Origin: Nitrospira sp.
Lineage (GTDB): Bacteria; Nitrospirota; Nitrospiria; Nitrospirales; Nitrospiraceae
DNA: 46,257 nucleotides
Direction of reading: 5' to 3'
NCBI GenBank assembly: GCA_030444405.1
Contig: JARFPM010000013.1
Span: 1 to 46,257, forward strand
Part shown: positions 34,980 through 43,117 of the stretch, piece by piece
Layout: each line of letters opens with the position of its first letter
How positions within the stretch are numbered: position 1 is the first letter of the stretch
Position numbers and translations under genes: made by a program
Notes under the pieces: model-generated
Database searches by the model: none
What the model was told of the DNA's origin: nothing
Seen by the model: only the letters and a program-made list of their open reading frames with translations

Positions 34980-35740
34980 GGTAACCGGAGTAAGAGAGGA
35001 ACGAACAGCAGGAAGAGAATCTCGATCACTTCGTTGGCCGCCCCAAGGGTATCCCCGGTGATCCCTCCGAACCAGCTACGACAGGCCCCCCATCCGACGA
35101 GTAAAATCAGAGCCCCAGCTAAGAGGATCAGGCATGCACCGATCGCTCCGAAACCTCCTGCCAGTGCAATTGTCAAAACCACCGTGGACATAGCCACATG
35201 GCGCCACGACAGATGGGTAAGGAACGACGCCGCCAATCCCCCTTCCGTTCTGGCATTGGGCGAAATCCAAGCCAGCGTGACCATTGCCCAACGTCCCATT
35301 GCCGGCATGCAAAGTACGGCGGGGATCCGCAACTCAAGCGGCAGAGCCATCAATCCGGCATATCGGAGAATCAGCGAGAGAAAGAGGCCTGTTGCGCCGA
35401 TCGCACCGATGCGTGGATCCCGCATGATCAAAAGTCGTTCCGCTGGCGTACGACCTCCAGCCAATCCGTCCAAGGTGTCGGCCAACCCATCCTGATGAAG
35501 TCCGCGCGTCCACAGCACCAACAGAACGATCAGCAGCACATTCGCGACGGCAGGCGATAACATTGCGGTCAATCCAAAGTCAGCCACGATGAGCCCGCCG
35601 CCGATCAGCAGGCCGATGACGGGATACCACGCCATCGATGCGGCCAGTTCCGGCGCGGTCGGCTCGTGATGAGTCCGGCTCAAGGGGATGGTCGTCAAAA
35701 AGTGCCAGGCAAAGATGAACGGACGAGCCACGGTTCCCAT
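34976..35740 (-). CDS. cobS: Adenosylcobinamide-GDP ribazoletransferase CobS
   Basis: Cobalamin synthase, an inner-membrane enzyme joining adenosylcobinamide-GDP with alpha-ribazole (phosphate). 254 residues with several membrane segments; the family blocks FLTTIPLSRTHHEP, WTRGLHQDGLADTLDGLAGG and RLLIMRDPRIGAIGATGL contain the metal-binding DGLADTLDG motif. AAGGTG precedes the ATG. It lies directly after cobT with a 5-bp gap and is coupled to cbiB. Confidence 0.93.
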   Translation of the reverse strand: MGTVARPFIFAWHFLTTIPLSRTHHEPTAPELAASMAWYPVIGLLIGGGLIVADFGLTAMLSPAVANVLLIVLLVLWTRGLHQDGLADTLDGLAGGRTPAERLLIMRDPRIGAIGATGLFLSLILRYAGLMALPLELRIPAVLCMPAMGRWAMVTLAWISPNARTEGGLAASFLTHLSWRHVAMSTVVLTIALAGGFGAIGACLILLAGALILLVGWGACRSWFGGITGDTLGAANEVIEILFLLFVPLLLRLP

Positions 35741-35745
35741 ACGTG

Positions 35746-36798
35746 TTACACCTTGTCAGACACTCCGGCTTCGTCGAATGTTGCCATTTCCTTGTAGACC
35801 TTGATCGCAGCACAGACCAGATCCATTCCCAAACAGGCCCCCGTGCCTTCGCCAAGACGCAAGTCGAGATCCAACAGCGGCTTCAGTTTCAGATGCTCCA
35901 AGACCTGGCGATGGCCCTGCTCGACCGATCGATGGGAGGCAATGAGATACTCACGGCACAAGGGCTGAAGCCCGACGGCTATTAATGCTGCGGCACCAGC
36001 AATAAAACCATCCAAAACGACAGGTACCCGAGTGGCAGCTGCCCCGAGTATCAGTCCCGCCAATCCAGCGATTTCTAGGCCCCCGACCTTCGCCAGAACA
36101 TCGAGCGGATCCAGTATATCGGGGCGATGCAGGTCCAGCGCCTGCTGAATCACTGCCACCTTGCGCGTGTGGACGGACTCGTCGATGCCAGTCCCGCGTC
36201 CAGTCACTTCTGCCGCAGGGTGACCGGTCATCACCGCGGTAATGGCGGCGCTTGGTGTTGTATTGCCGATCCCCATCTCACCGGTGCCGATCAATCCAAT
36301 GCCGTCCCGCACGGCTTCTGCTGCCAGCTCGATGCCGACTGTTACGGCCTGCTCCGCCTGGTCGCGCGTCATTGCCGGTTCGACCGAAAGATTGCGCGTG
36401 CCCTTCATGATTTTGCGATCGAGGAGACCAGGCACAGGACCGAACTCATGATCGACCCCGATATCCACCACTTGCACATCCACACCGGCATGCCGTGCCA
36501 ATACATTCACCCCTGCTCCACCCCGCAGAAAATTCAACACCATTTGGGGAGTGACCTCCCGCGGATAGGCGCTCACCCCTTCCAGAGCCACTCCATGATC
36601 GGCAGCAAAGGTGAAAACCAGGCCTCGAGGAATATTCGGCTTCAGTTCGCCGGTGATCGTGACGTAGGATGCTGCCAATTCTTCCAGACGCCCGAGACTG
36701 CCGGGCGGCTTGGTCAGCCGATCCAATCGGGCTTGTGCTTTGGCATATAGACTGACATCGAGCGGCTGAATACGACGGCACAGGTCCTGTATCGACAT
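35746..36798 (-). CDS. cobT: Nicotinate-nucleotide--dimethylbenzimidazole phosphoribosyltransferase CobT
   Basis: Activates the lower-ligand base, normally 5,6-dimethylbenzimidazole, to alpha-ribazole phosphate. 350 residues from the ATG at 36798, chosen for GGAGGAG five bases upstream over a GTG at 36816. Family blocks: [57 protein letters not shown] and the C-terminal [14 protein letters not shown], whose Glu is the catalytic base in the Salmonella enzyme. All key segments are intact. Its usual supplier of base, bluB in this operon, appears interrupted. Confidence 0.94.
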   Translation of the reverse strand: MSIQDLCRRIQPLDVSLYAKAQARLDRLTKPPGSLGRLEELAASYVTITGELKPNIPRGLVFTFAADHGVALEGVSAYPREVTPQMVLNFLRGGAGVNVLARHAGVDVQVVDIGVDHEFGPVPGLLDRKIMKGTRNLSVEPAMTRDQAEQAVTVGIELAAEAVRDGIGLIGTGEMGIGNTTPSAAITAVMTGHPAAEVTGRGTGIDESVHTRKVAVIQQALDLHRPDILDPLDVLAKVGGLEIAGLAGLILGAAATRVPVVLDGFIAGAAALIAVGLQPLCREYLIASHRSVEQGHRQVLEHLKLKPLLDLDLRLGEGTGACLGMDLVCAAIKVYKEMATFDEAGVSDKV

Positions 36799-36812
36799 GA
36801 CGGCTCCTCCAG

Positions 36813-37373
36813 TCACTTCAAGCGAAGCGATATTCCACTAACGACCAAATGCACTTCATCCGCTCCGGCGGCGATTTGCTGGTTCACCCGCCCGGCAAGA
36901 TCGCGAAATGCTCGTGTCGCCGGCTCAACCGGAACCAGGCCGAAGCCCAACTCATTGCTGACGATGACCACCCTGGCTGCTGCGGTCCGCATCCTCTGCA
37001 AAAGCGTTCCAGCTCGGGCGAGAATGACCGATTCTTTGAGGCCGGTTTCGACCAGATTACTTAACCAAAGTGTCACGCAATCGAAGAGAATCGTCCGGTA
37101 GCGAGGCCCCCGCTTGGCAAACCACGCCTCCACTTCTTGCGGCTCTTCAACTGTCTCCCAATCGGCCGAACGTGTGGCCTGGTGTCGAGCGATTCGTACC
37201 GCCATTTCATCATCTAACCCCTGCCCTGTGGCGACGAATGCGCGCGGCCTTCGCGAGCCGGCTAACCGGAGAGCGGCCTCACTCTTTCCTGACGATGCTC
37301 CGCCAAGCACGAGTATGATGCGGCCTTTGGCCCGTTGCGCCGGTCGACGTTTACTTGGCTTTCTTGGCGACAT
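36813..37373 (-). CDS. cobU: Adenosylcobinamide kinase/guanylyltransferase CobU
   Basis: Phosphorylates adenosylcobinamide and transfers GMP to form adenosylcobinamide-GDP. 186 residues from the ATG at 37373 (GGGAG upstream); a longer frame reaches 37400. Walker A is [28 protein letters not shown] carries the His that takes the guanylyl group; [20 protein letters not shown] is a family block. The start overlaps the pduO end by 23 bp. A short lysine/arginine-rich N-terminal extension ([14 protein letters not shown]) precedes the P-loop. Confidence 0.92.
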   Translation of the reverse strand: MSPRKPSKRRPAQRAKGRIILVLGGASSGKSEAALRLAGSRRPRAFVATGQGLDDEMAVRIARHQATRSADWETVEEPQEVEAWFAKRGPRYRTILFDCVTLWLSNLVETGLKESVILARAGTLLQRMRTAAARVVIVSNELGFGLVPVEPATRAFRDLAGRVNQQIAAGADEVHLVVSGISLRLK

Positions 37374-37947
37374 CGCGCTCCCATAAGAATTCCGGCTCAC
37401 CCTGCGTCTTGGCTACCCAACGGGCCAACACGAACAATGCATCACTCAACCGATTGACGAACTTGATGATCGTCGGATCAACGGGTTCCGTCTTTGAGAG
37501 GGCCACGCACAATCGCTCGGCCCGGCGGCAGACCGTCCGGGCCTGATGCAGAAACCCGGAAACTTTTCCGCCTCCCGGCAGGATGAATTCTTTCAGTGGC
37601 TTCAGGTCTTTCTGACACCGATCGATCAGTTTCTCTAAGCGAATGACATCTTGCACTGCCACTTGTGGCATATTTTTGAACGTTTGCCCAGGCGCCGTCG
37701 CCAGAATACTTCCGACATCGAACAATTTGTTCTGCACCCATCGCAACTCGTCTTCGAGTCGTTGGGCCGCCTGGGATTCCTCTTTCATGTCGGCGTTGAT
37801 GACCCGCACCACACCGACCGATGCATTGAGCTCATCGATTGTCCCGTACGCTTCGACACGCAGACTGTCTTTCCATACCTGCTGTCCACCGGCCAGTCTG
37901 GTTTTTCCTGCGTCCCCTGTTCTTGTATAGACCTTCGTGATGCGCAT
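37351..37947 (-). CDS. PduO-type cob(I)alamin adenosyltransferase
   Basis: Adds the 5'-deoxyadenosyl group from ATP to cob(I)alamin or corrinoid precursors. 198 residues from the ATG at 37947, starting RITKVYTRTGDAGKTRLAGG, the PduO ATP-binding N-terminus. Further blocks are YGTIDELNASVGV, HQARTVCRRAERLCVALS and VNRLSDALFVLARW. It is an ATP:corrinoid enzyme of PduO rather than CobA/BtuR type. An ATG at 37968 is an alternative start. The 3' part of the bluB frame runs more than 100 bp into this gene. Confidence 0.92.
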   Translation of the reverse strand: MRITKVYTRTGDAGKTRLAGGQQVWKDSLRVEAYGTIDELNASVGVVRVINADMKEESQAAQRLEDELRWVQNKLFDVGSILATAPGQTFKNMPQVAVQDVIRLEKLIDRCQKDLKPLKEFILPGGGKVSGFLHQARTVCRRAERLCVALSKTEPVDPTIIKFVNRLSDALFVLARWVAKTQGEPEFLWERDVAKKAK

Positions 37948-38632
37948 CCCCGTCCCCTCTCTTGCCATGGATCCGGTTGCCCCATGACTCATCGTGAATT
38001 AACTGTTCGACTGGAATCCGGCTCCGCCACCCGGCTGCTTCTAAATCGGGCTGCCCTTCACTCTTGGACACATGGCCTAGGCAGAGATAGGCGAGAACCG
38101 TCACCAATTTAGGCACGCCGATCACCCGCTTCAGCGCCTGGTGATCCAAGATGCTGACCCAGCCGGCCACGATGCCCTCAGCCCTGGCGGCCAGCCAAAG
38201 ATTTTGAACGGCGCAGCAGGTACTGTACAAATCAGTTGCGCGCACAGTGGAACAGCCGAGCACATGCGGGCCTCCACGCCGTCGGCCGCACCTCACACAC
38301 AGATTGATCGGCGCTTCCTCGATGCCCTCCAACTTCAAACGCCGCTAGAGTTCGCCTCTGATACCACGATAGGGGGCTGAAGCCTTGGCATTGGCCTCCA
38401 CAAACAAGTCCTTCACCGCACATTTCGTCGCCTGTTTCGTGATCACCACGAAATCCCACGGTTGCATGAATCCGACGGATCCGGCATGGTGGGCCGCGGT
38501 CAGCACGCGCATCAAAACGCCATCCGAAGTCGGAGTCGGCAAAACATTGCGGCGGACATCACGGCGCTCCAAAATCGCGCGATAGACGGCATCCCGTTCG
38601 TAATCTGAAAACCGTCCGTTGGTCCGTTTCAT
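37832..38632 (-). pseudogene. bluB: 5,6-dimethylbenzimidazole synthase BluB, interrupted by an in-frame TAG
   Basis: BluB is a flavin-destroying nitroreductase-fold enzyme making 5,6-dimethylbenzimidazole from FMNH2. From the ATG at 38632 the frame gives ERRDVRRNVLPTP, GSVGFMQPWDFVVI and YRGIRGEL, then a TAG at 38345-38347. Without any frame change it continues RRLKLEGIEEAPINLCV, GGPHVLG, LYSTCCAVQNLWLAARAEG and WVSIL. In the family, as I recall it, this position is usually Tyr (LYRSLKLEG), so one base change could explain the stop. After HDESWG, near the normal end, the frame has no stop for about 50 codons and runs into pduO, so the original stop also seems lost. The first fragment (95 residues) cannot be active alone. 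Confidence 0.8.
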
Positions 38633-38636
38633 TGGA

Positions 38637-38864
38637 TCATCTTCCCATCCTGCCGGGTGGTTTCAGAGCGGCGATGGATGAGCCAAAATCGTCCGCCCCC
38701 ACTTTCCCCAAACAAAGTGGACAGAGACAATCCTCATATCGTGCGGCAATCCAGTCCATCTGTGCGTCCGTGATCCCCAGCTTACCGCACCAGCATTGGT
38801 ATCCGCCGCACTCAAACAGGTGTCCACAAGACTCGCACGTTTTTTGTACCGGCCCTTTCATCAC
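38637..38864 (-). CDS. Small cysteine-rich CWC-type protein
   Basis: 75 residues with CESCGHLFECGG, QCWCGKLG and DCLCPLCLGK: eight cysteines in the pattern of the Cys_rich_CWC family (named for its CWC triplet), which probably binds zinc. Function unknown. It ends 4 bp before bluB and so is cotranscribed with the cobalamin genes; with btuB upstream it begins the downstream part of the block. Two adjacent ATG codons (38864 and 38861) could serve as start. A metal chaperone or cobalt-related role is conceivable but only inferred from position. Confidence 0.7.
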   Translation of the reverse strand: MMKGPVQKTCESCGHLFECGGYQCWCGKLGITDAQMDWIAARYEDCLCPLCLGKVGADDFGSSIAALKPPGRMGR

Positions 38865-38885
38865 TCAACCCCCGACTGTCCCGCT

Positions 38886-39001
38886 ATTCCTGCCGGAAGG
38901 AATGGTTCGTTTGATTCATCTCCATTACCAAATCCTCTTCGTGCATCAGCGTTCTTAGAAGGCTTGCACGTGCCGACGTTGTGTCGGCTGCGCCCCTTCT
39001 A
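38886..39001 (-). promoter_or_regulatory. Paired inverted repeats between btuB and the CWC-bluB genes
   Basis: In the 216-bp gap: a two-tier structure with outer arms TAGAAGG (38956-38962) and CCTTCTA (38995-39001) around inner arms GCCGAC (38972-38977) and GTCGGC (38983-38988), then a separate hairpin ATTCCT/AGGAAT (38886-38903). There is no U-tract, so it may be a processing site, attenuator or leader structure that separates btuB from the biosynthesis genes. I found no convincing -35/-10 pair. Confidence 0.35.
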
Positions 39002-39080
39002 CGGCAAGCTCAACCGTCGTCTATCTTAACTGCCCATGCGAGTCGGTGACGATCGATCGGAGATAACGAGCCATGTTGAC

Positions 39081-41108
39081 CTACAGTGGCAGATCATAAT
39101 TGATCCGCACGCCTCCATAGATAGAGCGGATCGGTGTGCCGAAGAAAAGAACCTCTTCGTACGCTTCGTTGAAGAGGTTGTCGACACGCAAGTACGCCTG
39201 GATCTGCTTCGTGACATCATAATTTGCGGACAGATTCCAGACCAAAAATGACGGCATCGATCCCTCATTCCCTACGTTGTTAAACCGCTGGCCAAAGTAC
39301 CGTCCCTCCAAATTAGCCCGCAGACCCTCAATGGGCATATAGCTGATGACCGTCGTCACTTGATTAAGCGGCCACTTCGGAAGTCGGGTGTCCGCAGCAT
39401 CAGTTAAATCGCGTGTGGCCGCGTAGGTATAATGAATATGGAGATCCAAGCTCTTCACCCATGGTCCATCGCGATACAAGTTCAACTTCGTGCTGACTTC
39501 CACTCCTTCGGCTCTGGCTAACCCAACATTCTGAGGACAGAATCCAAACGAACCAGGGGCCGTACATACGCTCGGATCGAACACTGACAATATGAGGTTT
39601 CGATACCGAGTCCAAAAGTATCCTACGCTGATCGAGCCCCGATCATTGGGTAATGTTTGTTCGACGGCTGCATCTAACGATTGGCTCTTCTCAGGCTGCA
39701 AGTTGGGATTCCCAAACCCGGGGAAATACAATTGATTGATCGTCGGAGCTCGAAATCCTGTCGCATAACTGGCGCGCAATTTCGTACCCGTTTCCTGATG
39801 CAAATACCCTCCTGTCACGCGATACGTTGTGGCGCCTCCGAACACATTGTACGCGTCCTGCCGAATGCCCGCCGTTCCAAACACGCGATTCCAGAGATTC
39901 AAGTGAGCCTCCCCAAATCCCGCGTTGCTACTGACGGCTTTGTCCTCAAAGACCACCACATTTGTGAGGAGATCGCGATAGTCGCCTTTCTGCTCCCGAA
40001 ATTGATAGCCCGCCGTTAACAATAACGGTTTGCCGACCTGGATGTTGTGCTGCCATTCAATCCGGTTGCTCGTCGTCTCAATTTGAGACTTAAAGGGGAA
40101 TCCGATCGGTCCCGTTGCTCCGGTCACGAGGTTACGTTCGGCCGTTCCTCCGTCACTCACAAGATTGTCTGTCGCTCGTGACAAGGTCAGCTGTTGTGAC
40201 CACCAGGTGGTGATAGGCTGCCTGTAGTTTCCGGCAAAGATGTATTGGGTATCGTTTGATTTCGCTCCAAAGACGTCCGCCGGATCGGATGCAAAGGTGA
40301 CTGGATTAAACGCAAATCCGTCAAAATTCACGATGCCGTTCAGCCATCGAAAACTAAACTCGATCCTTCCATCCTTAGGAAGGTCGGCACCGAGTCGAAC
40401 TGACCCTTGCCAGTTGTGGTATCCATCACGCTCAGTCGCCCCACGCCGATAATTGATCGCGGAAAACCCCGCTGTATCCCAACGGGTAATCGATCCGGAG
40501 AAATCTATGGGTCCCTTCTTGCCGACTAGATTGGCTCCTTCGCGGAGCGTGACGAAGGAGCCGTACTCTGCAAACACGGACACATTGGGTTTATCCCATC
40601 CGCGCCTGGTGGTGATGTTGATGACCCCGCCCATGGCATCTGAGCCCCAGAGCATACTCTGGCTTCCACGCAGAATTTCGATCCGCTCGATATTGTCCGA
40701 TGTCAAGTTGGCAAAGTCGTAGATTCCGGTGGTGGCGCTATTGACGATCGCTCCATCGATTAAGACGAGCGTCTGTTCGGGCGTTCCTCCACGCATCCGC
40801 ACGTCCACGAGCGTGCCCGGTCCTCCGCTCTGGTTGACCGAGAGTCCTTGAGCCCATCGAAGTGCCTCAGAAACCGTTTTGACTTTCCGCTGTTGCATCT
40901 CCTCACCAGTTATGACCTCCACAGCGCTCGTGACTTGTTTGGCCGGAATTGGAGTCTTGGTTGCGCTTACCACTACGTCGGGAGCTTGGATGACTTCCGG
41001 TTGGTCGGCCATCGCGACTTCCTGAGCCGATACGGGATATGCGAGAGCGATCATCCACGGAATGAGGGCACATGAACTGACAAAACGACGGGCTGAGAAC
41101 CGCAACAT
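39081..41108 (-). CDS. btuB: TonB-dependent outer-membrane cobalamin receptor (BtuB-like)
   Basis: Imports cobalamin or cobinamide across the outer membrane using TonB energy. 675 residues from the ATG at 41108 (AAAGGGAGG upstream): signal peptide ending near YPVSAQ, a TonB-box-like DVVVSATKTPIPAKQ, plug domain (SEALRWAQGLSVNQSGGPGT, RGGTPEQTLVLIDGA, RGSQSMLWGSDAMGGVINI) and a barrel with FRAPTINQLYFPGFGNPNLQ. The last residue is Leu rather than the usual aromatic. A cobalamin riboswitch directly precedes it and the btuFCD genes lie upstream, which supports corrinoid over siderophore as substrate. Confidence 0.92.
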   Translation of the reverse strand: MLRFSARRFVSSCALIPWMIALAYPVSAQEVAMADQPEVIQAPDVVVSATKTPIPAKQVTSAVEVITGEEMQQRKVKTVSEALRWAQGLSVNQSGGPGTLVDVRMRGGTPEQTLVLIDGAIVNSATTGIYDFANLTSDNIERIEILRGSQSMLWGSDAMGGVINITTRRGWDKPNVSVFAEYGSFVTLREGANLVGKKGPIDFSGSITRWDTAGFSAINYRRGATERDGYHNWQGSVRLGADLPKDGRIEFSFRWLNGIVNFDGFAFNPVTFASDPADVFGAKSNDTQYIFAGNYRQPITTWWSQQLTLSRATDNLVSDGGTAERNLVTGATGPIGFPFKSQIETTSNRIEWQHNIQVGKPLLLTAGYQFREQKGDYRDLLTNVVVFEDKAVSSNAGFGEAHLNLWNRVFGTAGIRQDAYNVFGGATTYRVTGGYLHQETGTKLRASYATGFRAPTINQLYFPGFGNPNLQPEKSQSLDAAVEQTLPNDRGSISVGYFWTRYRNLILSVFDPSVCTAPGSFGFCPQNVGLARAEGVEVSTKLNLYRDGPWVKSLDLHIHYTYAATRDLTDAADTRLPKWPLNQVTTVISYMPIEGLRANLEGRYFGQRFNNVGNEGSMPSFLVWNLSANYDVTKQIQAYLRVDNLFNEAYEEVLFFGTPIRSIYGGVRINYDLPL

Positions 41109-41114
41109 GAAAAC

Positions 41115-41133
41115 CTCCCTTTGACTCGAAGGG
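41115..41133 (-). promoter_or_regulatory. Hairpin overlapping the btuB ribosome binding site
   Basis: On the minus strand GCCCTT, a short loop, then AAAGGGAGG: the AAGGG of the Shine-Dalgarno can pair with CCCTT seven bases upstream. It lies just after the riboswitch aptamer, so it is a likely expression platform that shuts off translation when cobalamin binds. Confidence 0.5.
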
Positions 41134-41144
41134 CGTTGATAACC

Positions 41145-41325
41145 CCGACAGTTGGGTCTCCTGACTTGCGGCTCGTCGCTTCTCTGCGCCTTCCCATGCG
41201 TCGAAACGCACAGTGGCACGTTGCAGAGTCACTCCCCGCTTACAGTGGCGGCACCGTGATGGATTTGCACCATCTTCCCCGTCGCTGACGGTATGACCTA
41301 AAGAATCCCTCCCGGATATAGTGTT
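41145..41325 (-). ncRNA. Cobalamin riboswitch upstream of btuB
   Basis: Minus strand carries, in order, GGTGCAAATCCATCACGG, the core GCCGCCACTGTAAGCGGGGA, a variable stem region with a second GCCACTG, and the B12 box AAGTCAGGAGACCCA (about 41152-41166). These are the hallmark conserved segments of the AdoCbl/MeCbl-sensing aptamer. The 5' boundary is approximate. It lies between the nitrilase-family gene and btuB. Confidence 0.93.
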
Positions 41326-41346
41326 GTGCACCCAGATTCCCATGCA

Positions 41347-41378
41347 GGAGAGGGGGCCTCTCCTTCTGCTGACAGCAG
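41347..41378 (-). terminator. Two tandem hairpins after the nitrilase-family gene
   Basis: GGAGAGG-GGG-CCTCTCC (41347-41363) and the near-palindrome CTGCTGACAGCAG (41366-41378). They lie between the nitrilase stop and riboswitch 1. Neither has a U-tract, so termination is uncertain; they could end the btuFCD transcript inefficiently or stabilise it. Confidence 0.35.
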
Positions 41379-41441
41379 TCTGCATCGATCGATCCGAACA
41401 TTACTGACCCACCAAGCGTCATCTCCACGATCACAGTTGTC

Positions 41442-42215
41442 TCAATGCCGGATGTAGTCGACGGCATACTTTAAGGAACGCAGCGTCATGCCGTCGAAAT
41501 CCCAGTTGAACGTCAGCACAGCAGATTTCTTGGACGTGTGAGCGAGCAAGCGCCTCCCGTCTTGTACGATCAAACTTGGAGCGTTCCAGAAATCAAGGGT
41601 CTTTTCTACGCCGGTTCGGTTACAGACAATCAACGGGAGTCCTGTTTCATGGGTCCGCTGCTCCCATTCCCCATTCGGGCCGTGTATGCCCGGACCCCAT
41701 GATGCCGGTGAGACTAACATCTGCGCGCCTTCGAATTTAAGCGCTCGGGCGATGTTCGACGTATAGACGTCGCTGCATATGAGCACACCGACTTTAATTT
41801 CATCGCACTCGATCGGAGCGACCATGTCGCCGGGACTCGACCATGAGAGGGAATCACTCACCACATTGATCTTGCGATGTTTGCCAAGAATCTCACCGGT
41901 CGGGCCGATAACAAACACCGAATTATAGAGCCGACTGCCGTCCCGCTCCGGGCACCCGAGAAACACGGTTCGTTTCAATGTCTTGACCAGCTTGCAGACC
42001 TGCTGCATCCAAGAGTCTGGTTGCGGCTGTATCCAGCCCGAGCCGACGACGTGGGCGAACTGGAGTCCGCAGACCGCAAGCTCCGGGGTCACGATCCACT
42101 CAGCCCCTGTTGTGGCGGCGTGCTTGATGGCCTCGACAATCACGTGCCGGTTCCGCTCGATTGCTCCGGGAATCGTCTCAAGATGGAGCAGCGCGATCTT
42201 TCCCGTTCTCATCAT
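41442..42215 (-). CDS. Nitrilase-superfamily carbon-nitrogen hydrolase in the cobalamin uptake operon
   Basis: C-N hydrolase (amidase/nitrilase fold), 257 residues from the ATG at 42215, which overlaps the btuD stop (TGATG). The catalytic triad is complete: E45 (VTPELAVCG), K115 (GKHRKINVV) and C147 (VLICSDVYTS). Further family features are FLGCPERDGSRLYNSV and VSPASWGPG. The substrate is unknown. Tight coupling to btuD, and riboswitch control, suggest action on an imported corrinoid amide or on a small amide linked to corrinoid use, but a role in ordinary nitrogen metabolism cannot be excluded. No signal peptide, so cytoplasmic. Confidence 0.88.
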   Translation of the reverse strand: MMRTGKIALLHLETIPGAIERNRHVIVEAIKHAATTGAEWIVTPELAVCGLQFAHVVGSGWIQPQPDSWMQQVCKLVKTLKRTVFLGCPERDGSRLYNSVFVIGPTGEILGKHRKINVVSDSLSWSSPGDMVAPIECDEIKVGVLICSDVYTSNIARALKFEGAQMLVSPASWGPGIHGPNGEWEQRTHETGLPLIVCNRTGVEKTLDFWNAPSLIVQDGRRLLAHTSKKSAVLTFNWDFDGMTLRSLKYAVDYIRH

Positions 42216-43117
42216 CACGTTCCACCGGACACATGGCGTCCTGGAAGCGTTACCCGAGGCAACCCGGTGTGCGGATGCCGATCCACCAACACACGGCATC
42301 GATACACCGTTTCCAACGTCTCAGGCTGAATGACTTCATGAGGAAACCCGATTCGCACGATTCGTCCTTGGTCCAGCAACAGAATCCGATCACAATACTG
42401 GCTCACGAGATTCAAATCATGCGACACGAAGACGACCGTTAAGCCACGCTCATCGTTCAATCGGCGCAACACCGATCCGATCTCGACCTGATGTTGCAGA
42501 TCAAGAAATGCGGTCGGCTCATCGAGCAGCAAGACTTTTGGAGTCTGGGCCAGCGCCCGCGCGATCATGGTCCGCTGCCGTTCGCCACCGGAGAGGTCGG
42601 TCACCGCCCGCTGGGCCAGAGGGACGACGTCCATCATCATCATCGCTCGTTCCGCTATGACCACATCTTCTCGGCTTTCCCATCCCAATCCACCGATCCA
42701 TCGACCCCGGGGACGATGAGGGAACCGCCCCATCAATACGGTTTCTGCCACAGTAAAGGGGAAGAATTGCTGTGAATCTTGTGGCACGACTGCAACGACA
42801 CAAGCCACCTCTCGTTGAGCCAGAGAGGCTATGTCCTGTCCGAACAAGTCGATGTGACCCTGCTGGGGAGTCATGAGCCGCGCCAACACTTTCAGGAGGG
42901 AGGTTTTCCCCGATCCGTTCGGGCCGACGACACCCAGCACTTCACCCTCGTAAACCTGAAAGGAAACATCATCGAGAATCCATCCGGCGGCATGAGATTC
43001 CTTCGACTGGTAACGGAACCGAAGAGACTGCACATCATAGACGTGACGGCGTTCGACCATGCCGGTGATGCCGCTGCTCGTCGCGTCATCGGTTCGGTTG
43101 CGACTTGCTCCACTCAT
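42215..43117 (-). CDS. btuD: Vitamin B12 ABC transporter ATP-binding protein (BtuD-like)
   Basis: ATPase driving corrinoid import through BtuC. 300 residues from the ATG at 43117, which overlaps the btuC stop (ATGA); a longer frame to 43576 lies over btuC and is rejected. Walker A GPNGSGKT (65-72), Q-loop VVPQDSQQFFPF, signature DLSGGERQR, Walker B VLLLDEPTAFLD and H-loop VFVSHDLN are all intact. The family is shared with siderophore and haem importers; the riboswitch-controlled operon points to B12. Confidence 0.9.
   Translation of the reverse strand: MSGASRNRTDDATSSGITGMVERRHVYDVQSLRFRYQSKESHAAGWILDDVSFQVYEGEVLGVVGPNGSGKTSLLKVLARLMTPQQGHIDLFGQDIASLAQREVACVVAVVPQDSQQFFPFTVAETVLMGRFPHRPRGRWIGGLGWESREDVVIAERAMMMMDVVPLAQRAVTDLSGGERQRTMIARALAQTPKVLLLDEPTAFLDLQHQVEIGSVLRRLNDERGLTVVFVSHDLNLVSQYCDRILLLDQGRIVRIGFPHEVIQPETLETVYRCRVLVDRHPHTGLPRVTLPGRHVSGGT

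Noticed and set aside
34245-35495. Plus-strand frame of 416 codons across cbiB and cobS
   Set aside because: Antisense to two genes with intact family motifs; composition is typical of a shadow frame.
38345-38347. TAG in bluB as a recoded (pyrrolysine-type) codon
   Set aside because: No supporting element is visible and the loss of the natural stop suggests decay; kept only as a test in the bluB finding.
38956-39001. Third cobalamin riboswitch before the CWC-bluB genes
   Set aside because: No B12 box or GCCACTG core is present; only simple inverted repeats are seen.
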